Source: an uncultured Flavobacteriales bacterium
Lineage (GTDB): Bacteria > Bacteroidota > Bacteroidia > Flavobacteriales > UBA1820
DNA length: 59,420 nucleotides
Direction of reading: 5' to 3'
NCBI GenBank assembly: GCA_959608625.1
Contig: CAUHQV010000012.1
Coordinates: forward strand, 1-59,420
The position numbers and the translations under genes were made by a program. Positions within the stretch are counted from its first letter, which is position 1. Each line of letters starts with the position of its first letter. Below are positions 18,911 through 26,458 of this stretch, in pieces. Below the pieces are notes generated by a model. That model was not told the origin of the DNA. It saw only the letters and a program-made list of their open reading frames with translations, and ran no database searches.

Positions 18911-19070
18911 CTTTCGGTGGCGGAAATTCGCTCCGCCCCAAGAGGGAATACCGTGCGATTCGGTAACAGTACCCGCTGCTGTGATTCTCGCCGAACCCGG
19001 AAAACGATGCCACTGCGATTTTGTGGGAAGGCGTTCCGGGGGAGAGATAAGCCAGAAGACCTGCCGAAAG
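18911..19070 (+). promoter_or_regulatory. Cobalamin (B12) riboswitch aptamer
   Basis: Conserved cobalamin-riboswitch blocks occur in order: a GGTGGCGG/CCGCC arm, AGAGGGAATACCGTGCGATT, CGGTAACAGTACCCGC with CTGCTGTGA, GCCACTG, TGTGGGAAGGC and GATAAGCCAGAAGACCTGCC. The closing P1 stem is CTTTCGG (18911-18917) with CCGAAAG (19064-19070). It lies in the 5' leader of nrdD-nrdG. Riboswitches of this family normally shut expression off when adenosyl- or aquocobalamin is present. Control of a B12-independent ribonucleotide reductase makes sense if the cell also has a B12-dependent class II enzyme elsewhere, which this window cannot show. Confidence 0.93.
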
Positions 19071-19106
19071 ACCCTGATGAGATTTCTGCTTTCGGGAGTT
19101 AAAGCA
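19064..19106 (+). promoter_or_regulatory. Putative expression platform of the B12 riboswitch
   Basis: The 3' strand of P1, CCGAAAG (19064-19070), has a second identical partner, CTTTCGG, at 19089-19095. P1 and this downstream helix therefore exclude each other. If P1 forms, the freed downstream segment can instead make the hairpin TGCTTT/AAAGCA (19087-19106). No strong U-tract follows, and about 145 nt remain before the nrdD start, so the output (translation, Rho or weak termination) is undecided. Confidence 0.5.
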
Positions 19107-19252
19107 CGGGAACGGTTGGAATCCGGCGCATCGGTGCGCATTTCGTTTTCCTTTCATTTCCTCCTTTATCCTTAGAGCATTGCACATCCCTGCAGGGCGG
19201 CCCCATCGTATGGACAAGACGTACAATATATAAACGAACCATAGGAATAATT

Positions 19253-21355
19253 ATGAAACCATCCGATTTCTACATCGTAAAACGCGACGGGCAAAAAGAA
19301 CCGTTCTCCATGGACAAGATCACGGCGGCCATCGAAAAGGCCTTCCGGTCGGTCGGCAAGACAGCCACCGATGAACTGTTGGAAAAACTCACATCCAGCC
19401 TCTACATCCACGAGGGGACGAGCGTGGAGGAGATCCAGAACCAGGTGGAGCTGGCCCTGATGAGCCATGGGTATTACGGGGTAGCCAAATCGTTCATCAT
19501 CTACCGGCAGCACCATTTGGAGGACCGCGAAGTACGCGACAAACTGGCCTTCCTGGTAGATTATTGCCAGGCCGAAAACCCGGCTACCGGCAGTAAATAC
19601 GACGCCAACGCCAATGTGGAGAACAAGAACATCGCCACGCTGATCGGCGAGCTGCCCAAACAGAATTTCATCCGGCTCAACCGCCGCCTGCTCACCGACC
19701 GGATCAAGGAGATGTACGGCAAAGAGATGGCCGACAGCTATCTCGAACTGTTGGACAAACATTTCATCTACAAGAACGACGAGACGAGCATGGCCAATTA
19801 CTGCGCCAGTATTACGATGTACCCCTGGCTGCTTTCCGGCACGACGCCTATCGGGGGAAATTCCACCAAGCCGACCAACCTCAAGTCGTTCTGCGGCGGG
19901 TTCGTGAATATGGTGTTCATCGTTTCCAGTATGCTCAGCGGGGCCTGCGCTACGCCCGAGTTCCTGATGTACCTCAATTACTTCATTAGCCTGGAGTACG
20001 GGGAGGATTATTATAAGGATGCCGGCCGAAAGGTCGACCTCTCGCTCAAACAGCGGAGCCTGGACAAGGTGATCACCGATTGTTTCGAACAGATCGTGTA
20101 TTCCATCAATCAGCCTACCGGGGCGCGCAATTTCCAGGCTGTGTTCTGGAATATCGCCTATTACGACCGCTACTATTTCGAAAGCCTGTTCGGCGAATTC
20201 GTATTCCCCGACGGTTCGCGGCCCAAGTGGGATTCCCTGGATTGGCTCCAGCGCCGGTTTATGCAATGGTTCAACGATGAGCGGACGAAGACGGTACTCA
20301 CCTTCCCCGTGGAGACCATGGCCCTGCTTTCCGAGGACGGCGACGTAAAGGATAAAGCCTACGGCGACCTGACCGCCCGGATGTATGCGGCCGGACACTC
20401 GTTCTTCACGTATATGAGCGACAATGCCGACTCCCTGAGCAGTTGCTGCCGCCTGCGCAACGAGATACAGGACAACGGCTTCAGCTATACTCTGGGCGCC
20501 GGAGGTGTTTCCACCGGTTCCAAAAGCGTATTGACGATCAACCTGAACCGTTGTATCCAGTATGCTGTGGGTAAAGGGATACCCTATACCGAATTCCTGG
20601 AGGACGTAGTGGATAAAGTACATAAGTACCAAGCGGCCTACAACGAGAACCTGAAGAATCTCCAGGCCAACGGGATGCTGCCCTTGTTCGATGCCGGTTA
20701 TATCAATATGGGCCGGCAGTACCTGACTATCGGAGTGAATGGGCTCGTAGAAGCCGCCGAATTCCTCGGTCTGGCCATCGACGACAATCCGCAGTACCAG
20801 GCTTTCGTACAAGATATCCTGGGACTGATCGAAAAATACAACAAACAGTACCGCACGGCGGACGTGATGTTCAACTGCGAAATGATCCCGGCGGAAAACG
20901 TAGGGGTAAAACACGCCAAATGGGACCGCGAGGACGGTTACCAGGTGACGCGCGATTGCTACAACAGTTATTTTTACGTAGTGGAAGATACTTCGCTCAC
21001 GGTACTCGACAAATTCCGCCTTCACGGACGGCGGTATGTGGAACACCTTACCGGCGGATCGGCCCTGCATATGAACCTCGACGAGCATTTGTCCGAACAG
21101 CAGTACCGCCAGCTCCTCCGCGTGGCGGCCAGCGAGGGCACCAACTATTTCACGTTCAATATCCCCAATACCGTGTGCAACGATTGCGGGCATATCGACA
21201 AACGTTACCTCAAGGAATGTCCCCACTGCCATAGCCAGAATACGGATTATTTGACCCGTGTCATCGGCTACCTCAAACGGGTGAGCAATTTCTCGCGCCC
21301 ACGGCAGAAAGAAGCGGCTATGCGCCATTACAACCATGCAGCCGGGGAAATGTAA
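19253..21355 (+). CDS. nrdD: Anaerobic ribonucleoside-triphosphate reductase (class III)
   Basis: A 700-residue glycyl-radical enzyme that makes deoxyribonucleotides without oxygen. An ATP-cone allosteric domain covers about residues 5-95, followed by the ten-stranded barrel. The C-terminus holds the zinc cysteines CNDCG and CPHCH and then TRVIGYL, where G672 is the expected radical glycine. It is activated by NrdG, whose gene begins 12 nt downstream. The B12 riboswitch in the leader should repress it when cobalamin is available. This is the B12-independent, oxygen-sensitive class, consistent with an anaerobe. Confidence 0.95.
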   Translation: MKPSDFYIVKRDGQKEPFSMDKITAAIEKAFRSVGKTATDELLEKLTSSLYIHEGTSVEEIQNQVELALMSHGYYGVAKSFIIYRQHHLEDREVRDKLAFLVDYCQAENPATGSKYDANANVENKNIATLIGELPKQNFIRLNRRLLTDRIKEMYGKEMADSYLELLDKHFIYKNDETSMANYCASITMYPWLLSGTTPIGGNSTKPTNLKSFCGGFVNMVFIVSSMLSGACATPEFLMYLNYFISLEYGEDYYKDAGRKVDLSLKQRSLDKVITDCFEQIVYSINQPTGARNFQAVFWNIAYYDRYYFESLFGEFVFPDGSRPKWDSLDWLQRRFMQWFNDERTKTVLTFPVETMALLSEDGDVKDKAYGDLTARMYAAGHSFFTYMSDNADSLSSCCRLRNEIQDNGFSYTLGAGGVSTGSKSVLTINLNRCIQYAVGKGIPYTEFLEDVVDKVHKYQAAYNENLKNLQANGMLPLFDAGYINMGRQYLTIGVNGLVEAAEFLGLAIDDNPQYQAFVQDILGLIEKYNKQYRTADVMFNCEMIPAENVGVKHAKWDREDGYQVTRDCYNSYFYVVEDTSLTVLDKFRLHGRRYVEHLTGGSALHMNLDEHLSEQQYRQLLRVAASEGTNYFTFNIPNTVCNDCGHIDKRYLKECPHCHSQNTDYLTRVIGYLKRVSNFSRPRQKEAAMRHYNHAAGEM

Positions 21356-21367
21356 AAAAACCCCGGA

Positions 21368-21886
21368 ATGTTGAAATACGTCAACTACGACATTGTTTTT
21401 CAGGAAATTCCCGATGAGGTGACTTTGGCGGTCAACCTCTCGGGCTGTCCTGTGGGGTGCCCCGGCTGCCATAGTTCTTTCCTGAAAGGAGATGTGGGCG
21501 ATGAATTGTCGGAGGCCGTATTGGATCGTTTACTGGAAAAATACGGGTGCGATATTACCTGCCTGTGTTTTATGGGAGGGGACGGCGCCCCGCAGGAAGT
21601 GGCCGCATTGGCGGCTTATCTGAAGGAGAAGACTTCGGGGAGGCTTAAAACGGGCTGGTATTCCGGCCGGCAGGAACTGCCGGAAGGTGTCGACCCGTCG
21701 GCGTTCGATTACGTCAAACTGGGGCCTTATGTGGAGGAAAAAGGCGGCCTCCGCAGTCCAACGACCAACCAGCGGCTCTATAAGATAGTAGCCGGCTCCG
21801 CCGGAATATCCGGACAGGAGATCGTAATGAAAAATGACCGGGACGTTTTTTTACAGGATATTACATCCGTTTTCTGGAAAAAATAA
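21368..21886 (+). CDS. nrdG: Anaerobic ribonucleotide reductase activating protein (radical SAM)
   Basis: A 172-residue radical SAM enzyme. The CxxxCxxC motif is present as GCPVGCPGC (C27, C31, C34) and should bind the 4Fe-4S cluster that cleaves S-adenosylmethionine to generate the glycyl radical on NrdD. FMGGDGAPQEVAAL corresponds to the SAM-binding GGE-like region. Slightly longer than many NrdG proteins (about 155). It is co-transcribed with nrdD 12 nt upstream. Confidence 0.93.
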   Translation: MLKYVNYDIVFQEIPDEVTLAVNLSGCPVGCPGCHSSFLKGDVGDELSEAVLDRLLEKYGCDITCLCFMGGDGAPQEVAALAAYLKEKTSGRLKTGWYSGRQELPEGVDPSAFDYVKLGPYVEEKGGLRSPTTNQRLYKIVAGSAGISGQEIVMKNDRDVFLQDITSVFWKK

Positions 21887-21890
21887 ATCG

Positions 21891-22289
21891 ATGGAACAGC
21901 GTCTCACTTTAATTACTCTCGGTGTCGCCGATCTGCGGCGTTCACTCGATTTTTACGAAAAGGGCCTCGGCTGGGTGCGCTCGGAGAAGAGCAGCGGGGA
22001 TATGATCGCTTTCGAGATGCCGGGAATTATGTTGGCATTGTATCCTATTGAAGAGTTAGCCGAAGATGTCACCGTCCCCTATGAACCGTCGCGGTTCTCC
22101 GGGATGACGATCGCCCACAATGTGCGGAGCGAAAAAGAAGTGGATGAACTAATGGCTAAAGTGATGGCTGTGGGTGGGTCTCTGCTCAAACAGCCGCAGA
22201 AAGTATTTTGGGGAGGATGCAGTGGTTATTTTGCCGATCCGGACGGGTATGTGTTCGAAGTCGCTTACAATCCTTTCTGGGAATTTTAA
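21891..22289 (+). CDS. VOC superfamily protein (glyoxalase/bleomycin-resistance fold)
   Basis: A 132-residue single VOC-domain protein: ITLGVADLRRSLDFYEKGLGW at the start, then GCSGYFADPDGYVFEVAYNPFW at the end, the two paired beta-alpha-beta blocks with metal-ligand positions (the Glu of FEVAYN among them). The family includes metal-dependent isomerases, lyases and antibiotic-binding proteins, so no reaction can be assigned. An in-frame ATG lies 57 nt earlier inside nrdG, but the start chosen here gives the family N-terminus and is 4 nt after the nrdG stop. Possibly the last gene of the nrdDG transcript. Confidence 0.82.
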   Translation: MEQRLTLITLGVADLRRSLDFYEKGLGWVRSEKSSGDMIAFEMPGIMLALYPIEELAEDVTVPYEPSRFSGMTIAHNVRSEKEVDELMAKVMAVGGSLLKQPQKVFWGGCSGYFADPDGYVFEVAYNPFWEF

Positions 22290-23319
22290 CAACATATCCG
22301 GGGCTTCCCGGTCGATCCCGCCATTTTTGACGGCAGGTAAATTCACGGATAGGGCAGATATTTTATCGGTTTTTAGGGGTCGGAAAACCGGGTCTGACAG
22401 GCGGAAAAAATGATTTGTAACTTCATTATAAAATAAATCCCGAGACATTTCCTTTTTGAGAGTGGAAATCTTATTGCCGGACTGAGGGTTCTTTCCGCTG
22501 AAATTATGTGATGTTGCTTATAATATCATTATATATTTTGCTTTTTTTTTGTTTTTTACAATATTCATTTTGATATATTAAAAAATGGGGAAAAGTTGAT
22601 TTGATGGGTTATTGTAAGGTTTTTTATATCATATTTGACAAGCATTTTTGCAGTTAAAAAATTAACCTATCGAATCAGCACAATTATTATGAAGAAAAAC
22701 ACTTCGCTACTACTTTTAGTAGGCAGCCTGGCACTATATGTCGCAGGCAAAAAAGAAACCACCCCATTAAATGGCATTTTCCCAAAGGGAAAGTTACCAA
22801 TACCAGCAGCTTATTATGGATTTTGTATCCCTCCGCGGGGTTTCTTTAGCGCGGACAAGCATCGAATTACATAAAAATAAGCAGGTCATATAGGTGGTCG
22901 CCTCCACATGACTGAGGGTCATCAAGAAGAAACCGGGCGAGAGAGGATGCCAAATCATATCGGTTGACGATTCCAAAAGAAAGCTTGGAGAATCCCCGCA
23001 ATAGGTTGAAAGTATTTTTATGACCAACGGCAGACATTCAGCAAAGAGATTTTGGTATTAAATGTGAATTACAGTGTGGTTTTGTAAAAAAAACCACTAT
23101 GTGATTCCCTGCAAATTTGTGCCCCGTATAAATCTACGTAAGTAATTGATATATAGTAATATATGAAGCAAACATCCTGTTTTTTATTGAAATAAAACTG
23201 AAAGACACTCCCAACACGGATTGATCGGATAAAACCGAAGCTATAACTATGGTAAAAGACCGGCCGTTTGTACGGCCATCGGAAAAATAACCATTGAAAT
23301 TAAAACAATCCAAAAAATC
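22290..23319. other. AT-rich gene-poor stretch
   Basis: About 1 kb with no gene I can support apart from a possible short ORF at 22689. It is clearly AT-richer than the flanking genes. It contains small hairpins such as GGCCGT/ACGGCC at 23262-23277 and GTGGTTTT/AAAACCAC near 23075-23095, none followed by a T-run on the plus strand. Reading frames near 22830-23040 are broken by stops in all frames and may be decayed coding DNA. Confidence 0.5.
22689..22874 (+). pseudogene. Short ORF with a lipoprotein-like signal lacking its cysteine
   Basis: A 61-codon ORF starting MKKNTSLLLLVGSLALYVAGKKE. The sequence looks like a Bacteroidota lipoprotein signal peptide in which the lipobox cysteine expected between AG and KKE is missing. 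The rest (PLNGIFPKGKLPIPAAYYGF) matches nothing I recognise, and the frame ends in degraded-looking DNA. It may be the 5' remnant of an exported protein gene, or chance. Confidence 0.25.
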
Positions 23320-23850
23320 ATGGAGGAAAAATTTATTAAAAAATTAAAAAAAATGCTTTGTGGTTTGCTGTTCCCTTCTTTTGTTAAAAAGTACCAACAA
23401 AGTAAGCATATTTCGGAATGCAGACTAAATCACTTAAAATACCTCATTCACTTATGTTATTTACACGAATCAAAAAAAGAGATTTTTTACAGGAAATTCA
23501 AAGAATCCATTACAATTGAAGAATTAAAAAAAAATCACATCGTTAATTTCACCTATACGCCGGAGAAGATTGCTAACTACATTTTATATAATAATATTCT
23601 TTCCGGTAATGCAAACATAGATTATGATCCTGCTGAAACGAGCAGAAAACTGCTTATCGAGCGCATATCGGGTTCTCTTTCCGACAAAGAAATGGAAATG
23701 CTCTCTCTCTTGGCTTCCGGATTTACCCCAAAGGAACTCAATGTAGTCTTTGGAATGAAGCACCATATGTCAATCAGTGTGAAAATCCATCGCATCCGGA
23801 AAAAATGTATGGGAAAGAACATTTCCAGCGAAGACGACTTGCCGTGTTGA
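23320..23850 (+). CDS. LuxR/GerE-type helix-turn-helix regulator, AT-rich
   Basis: A 176-residue protein. The last 60 residues read LSDKEMEMLSLLASGFTPKEL and SVKIHRIRKKCMG, a LuxR-family HTH in which L-S-x-x-E-x-E-x-L-x-L-x-A-x-G and the following recognition helix are recognisable. The first 110 residues are lysine-rich and helical with no receiver domain or known sensor fold. Codon use is AT-rich compared with both neighbours, which suggests acquisition from elsewhere. It lies 370 bp before the secretion-like operon on the same strand and could control it, but nothing in the sequence proves that. Confidence 0.65.
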   Translation: MEEKFIKKLKKMLCGLLFPSFVKKYQQSKHISECRLNHLKYLIHLCYLHESKKEIFYRKFKESITIEELKKNHIVNFTYTPEKIANYILYNNILSGNANIDYDPAETSRKLLIERISGSLSDKEMEMLSLLASGFTPKELNVVFGMKHHMSISVKIHRIRKKCMGKNISSEDDLPC

Positions 23851-24220
23851 CCGGCAATAATACGGTTTGCCCGGGAAGATCATCCAAACAACGGCGTATG
23901 TCTTCTAAGGAGTGCCACCTGCTGACAACTGGCAGGATGTTTCCCCAAAATTTCCCTTGGGATACCTGCGAATTGCATTATCGGGATAACCCAAGGGGAA
24001 CAGAAGCGCCGGCATGTGATTACCCGTTCAATTCACCTCAATTTTTCAGGGCGGTTTGTACGTATTTTCCGTGATAATGTTTATGAAACACATGTTGTTC
24101 GTTTTCAGTGATTTATGCCTATTTTGATAATGCTGAAATGCGTCTGAAAAAGAGGAATATCACCCCGTGTACCTTAAGTTTGTATAGTTACGAACCATCA
24201 TATACTAAAATAATAGAACC
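23851..24220 (+). other. Gap before the secretion operon
   Basis: No gene seen. An imperfect inverted repeat TTCCCTTGGG (near 23960) with CCCAAGGGGAA (near 23992) could end the regulator transcript, but no T-run follows. A -7-like element lies close to the pilin gene. Confidence 0.4.
24175..24182 (+). promoter_or_regulatory. -7 promoter element of the type II secretion-like operon
   Basis: TAAGTTTG matches TAnnTTTG and lies 38 nt before the pseudopilin start. No TTTG was found at the -33 distance. Confidence 0.45.
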
Positions 24221-24649
24221 ATGAAACTTTATCAAACATCCCGTATTTTATCTGCGAAAAAACTTCCGGGATTTTCACTTCCGGAGTTGTTGGTCGTGCT
24301 GGTGATAATCGGCATTTTGGTATTGATCGCATTGCCCAATCTAATGCCCTTGATATCGAAAGCCAAGAGTACCGAGGCCCAACAGCAGTTGGTATTCCTT
24401 CATTCGTTGCAGAAAAGCAATTTTTACTCTTATTCCCGTTATTCCGCTTCGCTTGAGGACCTCGGCTTCGAGCAGCAAAAGCTGGTCACCGACGGCGGAG
24501 CGGCAAACTATGTGATCGAAATTGTCGAGGCCACAGAAAAAGGGTTTCGTGCGACAGCTACGGCGGTCGTCGATTTCGACGGGGACGGGCAGTATAATGT
24601 CTGGGAGATCAATCAGGACAAAGAGCTGAAAGAAATCATAAAAGACTAA
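24221..24649 (+). CDS. gspG: Major type IV pilin-like pseudopilin (GspG-like)
   Basis: A 142-residue class III signal protein. The leader ends KKLPG and is followed by FSLPELLVVLVIIGILVLI, with the cleavage glycine at residue 17, phenylalanine at mature position 1 and glutamate at +5, as in type IV pilins and GspG. The C-terminal part has DFDGDGQYNVWEI, an Asp-rich loop resembling the calcium site of GspG. It should be processed by the peptidase encoded next and assembled by GspE/GspF into a pseudopilus in the periplasm. First gene of an eleven-gene operon. Confidence 0.9.
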   Translation: MKLYQTSRILSAKKLPGFSLPELLVVLVIIGILVLIALPNLMPLISKAKSTEAQQQLVFLHSLQKSNFYSYSRYSASLEDLGFEQQKLVTDGGAANYVIEIVEATEKGFRATATAVVDFDGDGQYNVWEINQDKELKEIIKD

Positions 24650-24653
24650 AGCG

Positions 24654-25091
24654 GTGGTTTTCTTGTTGATGATACCGACCGCGATAATGGCCCTGAGCGA
24701 TTTTCGCAGCAGAAAGATCGCTTTGTGGTCTTTGCTGCTATTTTTTGCCTTATGCCTGCCCATTTCGATCTATTTATACGGGGGAGGAGCTGTTGTGGGG
24801 CGTATCGTGTTAAACATCTTCCTTTTGGTCTACCTGGGAGCGGGTATATTGCTTTATCTATGGATACGCCATCGCCGGTTTACCAATCCTCTCAGGCGGC
24901 ATCTGGGTTCCGGAGACCTGTTGTTCGTGTTGGCTTTGACGCCCCTGTTCGCCCCGAAAGAGTTCCTCATTTTCTTGCTGGCTTCGATGGTCGGAGGTCT
25001 GGCATGGTGGATGGTAAACGGCCGAAAAGACTCCATTCCATTAGTCGGTATTTTGGGAATCGCCTTTGGCATTTATTTGATTATTATATGA
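24654..25091 (+). CDS. Prepilin peptidase, A24 family, without methyltransferase domain (GspO/PilD-like)
   Basis: A 145-residue polytopic membrane protein. The two catalytic aspartates of the A24 peptidases are visible as D16 in ALSDFRSRKI and D88 in GSGD. About five hydrophobic segments are present. Full-length PilD/GspO also carries an N-terminal cysteine-rich N-methyltransferase domain, which is absent here, so pilins may be cleaved but not methylated. The start is a GTG 4 nt after the pilin stop; an ATG lies 15 nt later. The stop overlaps gspE by ATGA. Confidence 0.85.
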   Translation: MVFLLMIPTAIMALSDFRSRKIALWSLLLFFALCLPISIYLYGGGAVVGRIVLNIFLLVYLGAGILLYLWIRHRRFTNPLRRHLGSGDLLFVLALTPLFAPKEFLIFLLASMVGGLAWWMVNGRKDSIPLVGILGIAFGIYLIII

Positions 25092-26458
25092 ATATCGAAA
25101 GAATATCTACGGAAGCGATCCAGCGGTTCTCTTCTGCCGAGGCTTGGGAATATCTCCTTGTCCCTTACGGACTGGAAGGGGAGGTGCTGAAATGTTACGG
25201 AGAGTCCGGGAGGGATTACCGTTCCACGGTACAGGAAGTGGAAGTCATCCACGGATATTGCGTAGAGATAGAGGGAATAGAAGGAGAACTATTGCAAAAA
25301 ACGCTCCGCCAGTATTATCGCCAGGACAAAACCGCTTCGCGCAATACCCAGGAGGCAGTCGGAGGTTCCGGTTTCTTAATGAACCTCATCGAGGAGGCAT
25401 TCGATATCGGCGCCAGCGATATTCATCTGGAACCGTTCGAGCAGCGCTGCCGCGTGCGGCTTCGCGTGGACGGCAAGCTGATAGAGCGGTACGTCATCGA
25501 AAAAGGGGATTACGCCGCCCTGGTAAACCAGATAAAGATCCTTTCGGATATGGATATATCCGAAAAGCGCTTGCCCCAGGACGGTCGTATCATGTACGAT
25601 GACAAGAGCCGGAAGTTCGACATCCGGGTATCTTCCCTTCCGGCCATATATGGGGAAAAAGTCGTCATGAGGTTGCTTACCCGCCGGGTGGAACTGCTCG
25701 ACCTGGCCAATCTGGGATTTACCGAAAAACAGATGGACGATTACAGCCGGGCCATCGAGAAACCCCACGGGCTTATTTTGATCTGCGGTCCTACGGGATC
25801 CGGAAAGAGCACGACCCTTTATGCCACGCTGCGCCGCCTTAATCGCGAGACGTCGAACATACTTACGATCGAAGACCCTGTAGAATATACGCTCGAAGGG
25901 GTAAATCAGGTGCAGTTGAAAGAAGAGATCGGCCTGACGTTTGCCGAAGCGCTCCGGACATTCCTGCGGCAGGATCCCGATATCATCATGCTCGGAGAGA
26001 TACGCGATTCGGAAACGGCGTCGATGGCTATCCGCAGTTCGCTTACCGGGCACCTTATATTCTCCACGATCCATACCAACAGTGCCTGGGGCAGTGTCGC
26101 ACGTTTGAGCGATATGGGGGTACACCCGTATCTGGTGGCCAATACGCTGCTCCTGTGCGTGGCACAGAGACTTGTCCGGGTGCTTTGTCCCCACTGCAAA
26201 CGGAAGGGGGAGCAGTATTATGAAAGCATCGGATGCCCGCAATGCTACTATACGGGCTATAGCGGCCGCAGGGCTCTGTATGAAGTGATCCCTGTGGACG
26301 AAGAATTGTCCCAGGCCGCCAAACGCGGGGAGAACAATATAGAACCACTTTTGAAAAAACACGGTATAACATCGATTAAAGAAGCGGCTCAAAACATGTT
26401 GAATAAAGGCGAGACCTCTTTCGAGGAAGTTTTGCCGCTTCTGGAAACTGACCTATGA
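25088..26458 (+). CDS. gspE: Type II secretion/type IV pilus assembly ATPase (GspE/PilB-like)
   Basis: A 456-residue secretion ATPase. Walker A GPTGSGKST is at 234-242, Asp-box residues lie in TIEDPVEY, Walker B is IIMLGEIRD (299-307), and His-box residues are in STIHTNSA. The zinc-binding tetracysteine C367, C370, C383 and C386 is present, as in GspE and MshE. A short N-terminal N1-like domain covers residues 1-90. The reading frame is open further upstream, but the start chosen overlaps the peptidase stop by ATGA and gives a natural length. It should power pseudopilus extension from the cytoplasmic face. No PilT retraction ATPase is present. Confidence 0.94.
   Translation: MNIERISTEAIQRFSSAEAWEYLLVPYGLEGEVLKCYGESGRDYRSTVQEVEVIHGYCVEIEGIEGELLQKTLRQYYRQDKTASRNTQEAVGGSGFLMNLIEEAFDIGASDIHLEPFEQRCRVRLRVDGKLIERYVIEKGDYAALVNQIKILSDMDISEKRLPQDGRIMYDDKSRKFDIRVSSLPAIYGEKVVMRLLTRRVELLDLANLGFTEKQMDDYSRAIEKPHGLILICGPTGSGKSTTLYATLRRLNRETSNILTIEDPVEYTLEGVNQVQLKEEIGLTFAEALRTFLRQDPDIIMLGEIRDSETASMAIRSSLTGHLIFSTIHTNSAWGSVARLSDMGVHPYLVANTLLLCVAQRLVRVLCPHCKRKGEQYYESIGCPQCYYTGYSGRRALYEVIPVDEELSQAAKRGENNIEPLLKKHGITSIKEAAQNMLNKGETSFEEVLPLLETDL

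Noticed and set aside
19172..21472. A 766-codon open frame on the minus strand opposite nrdD
   Set aside because: nrdD is intact with ATP cone, zinc cysteines and glycyl-radical motif; the antisense frame also runs through the nrdD leader and has no domains.
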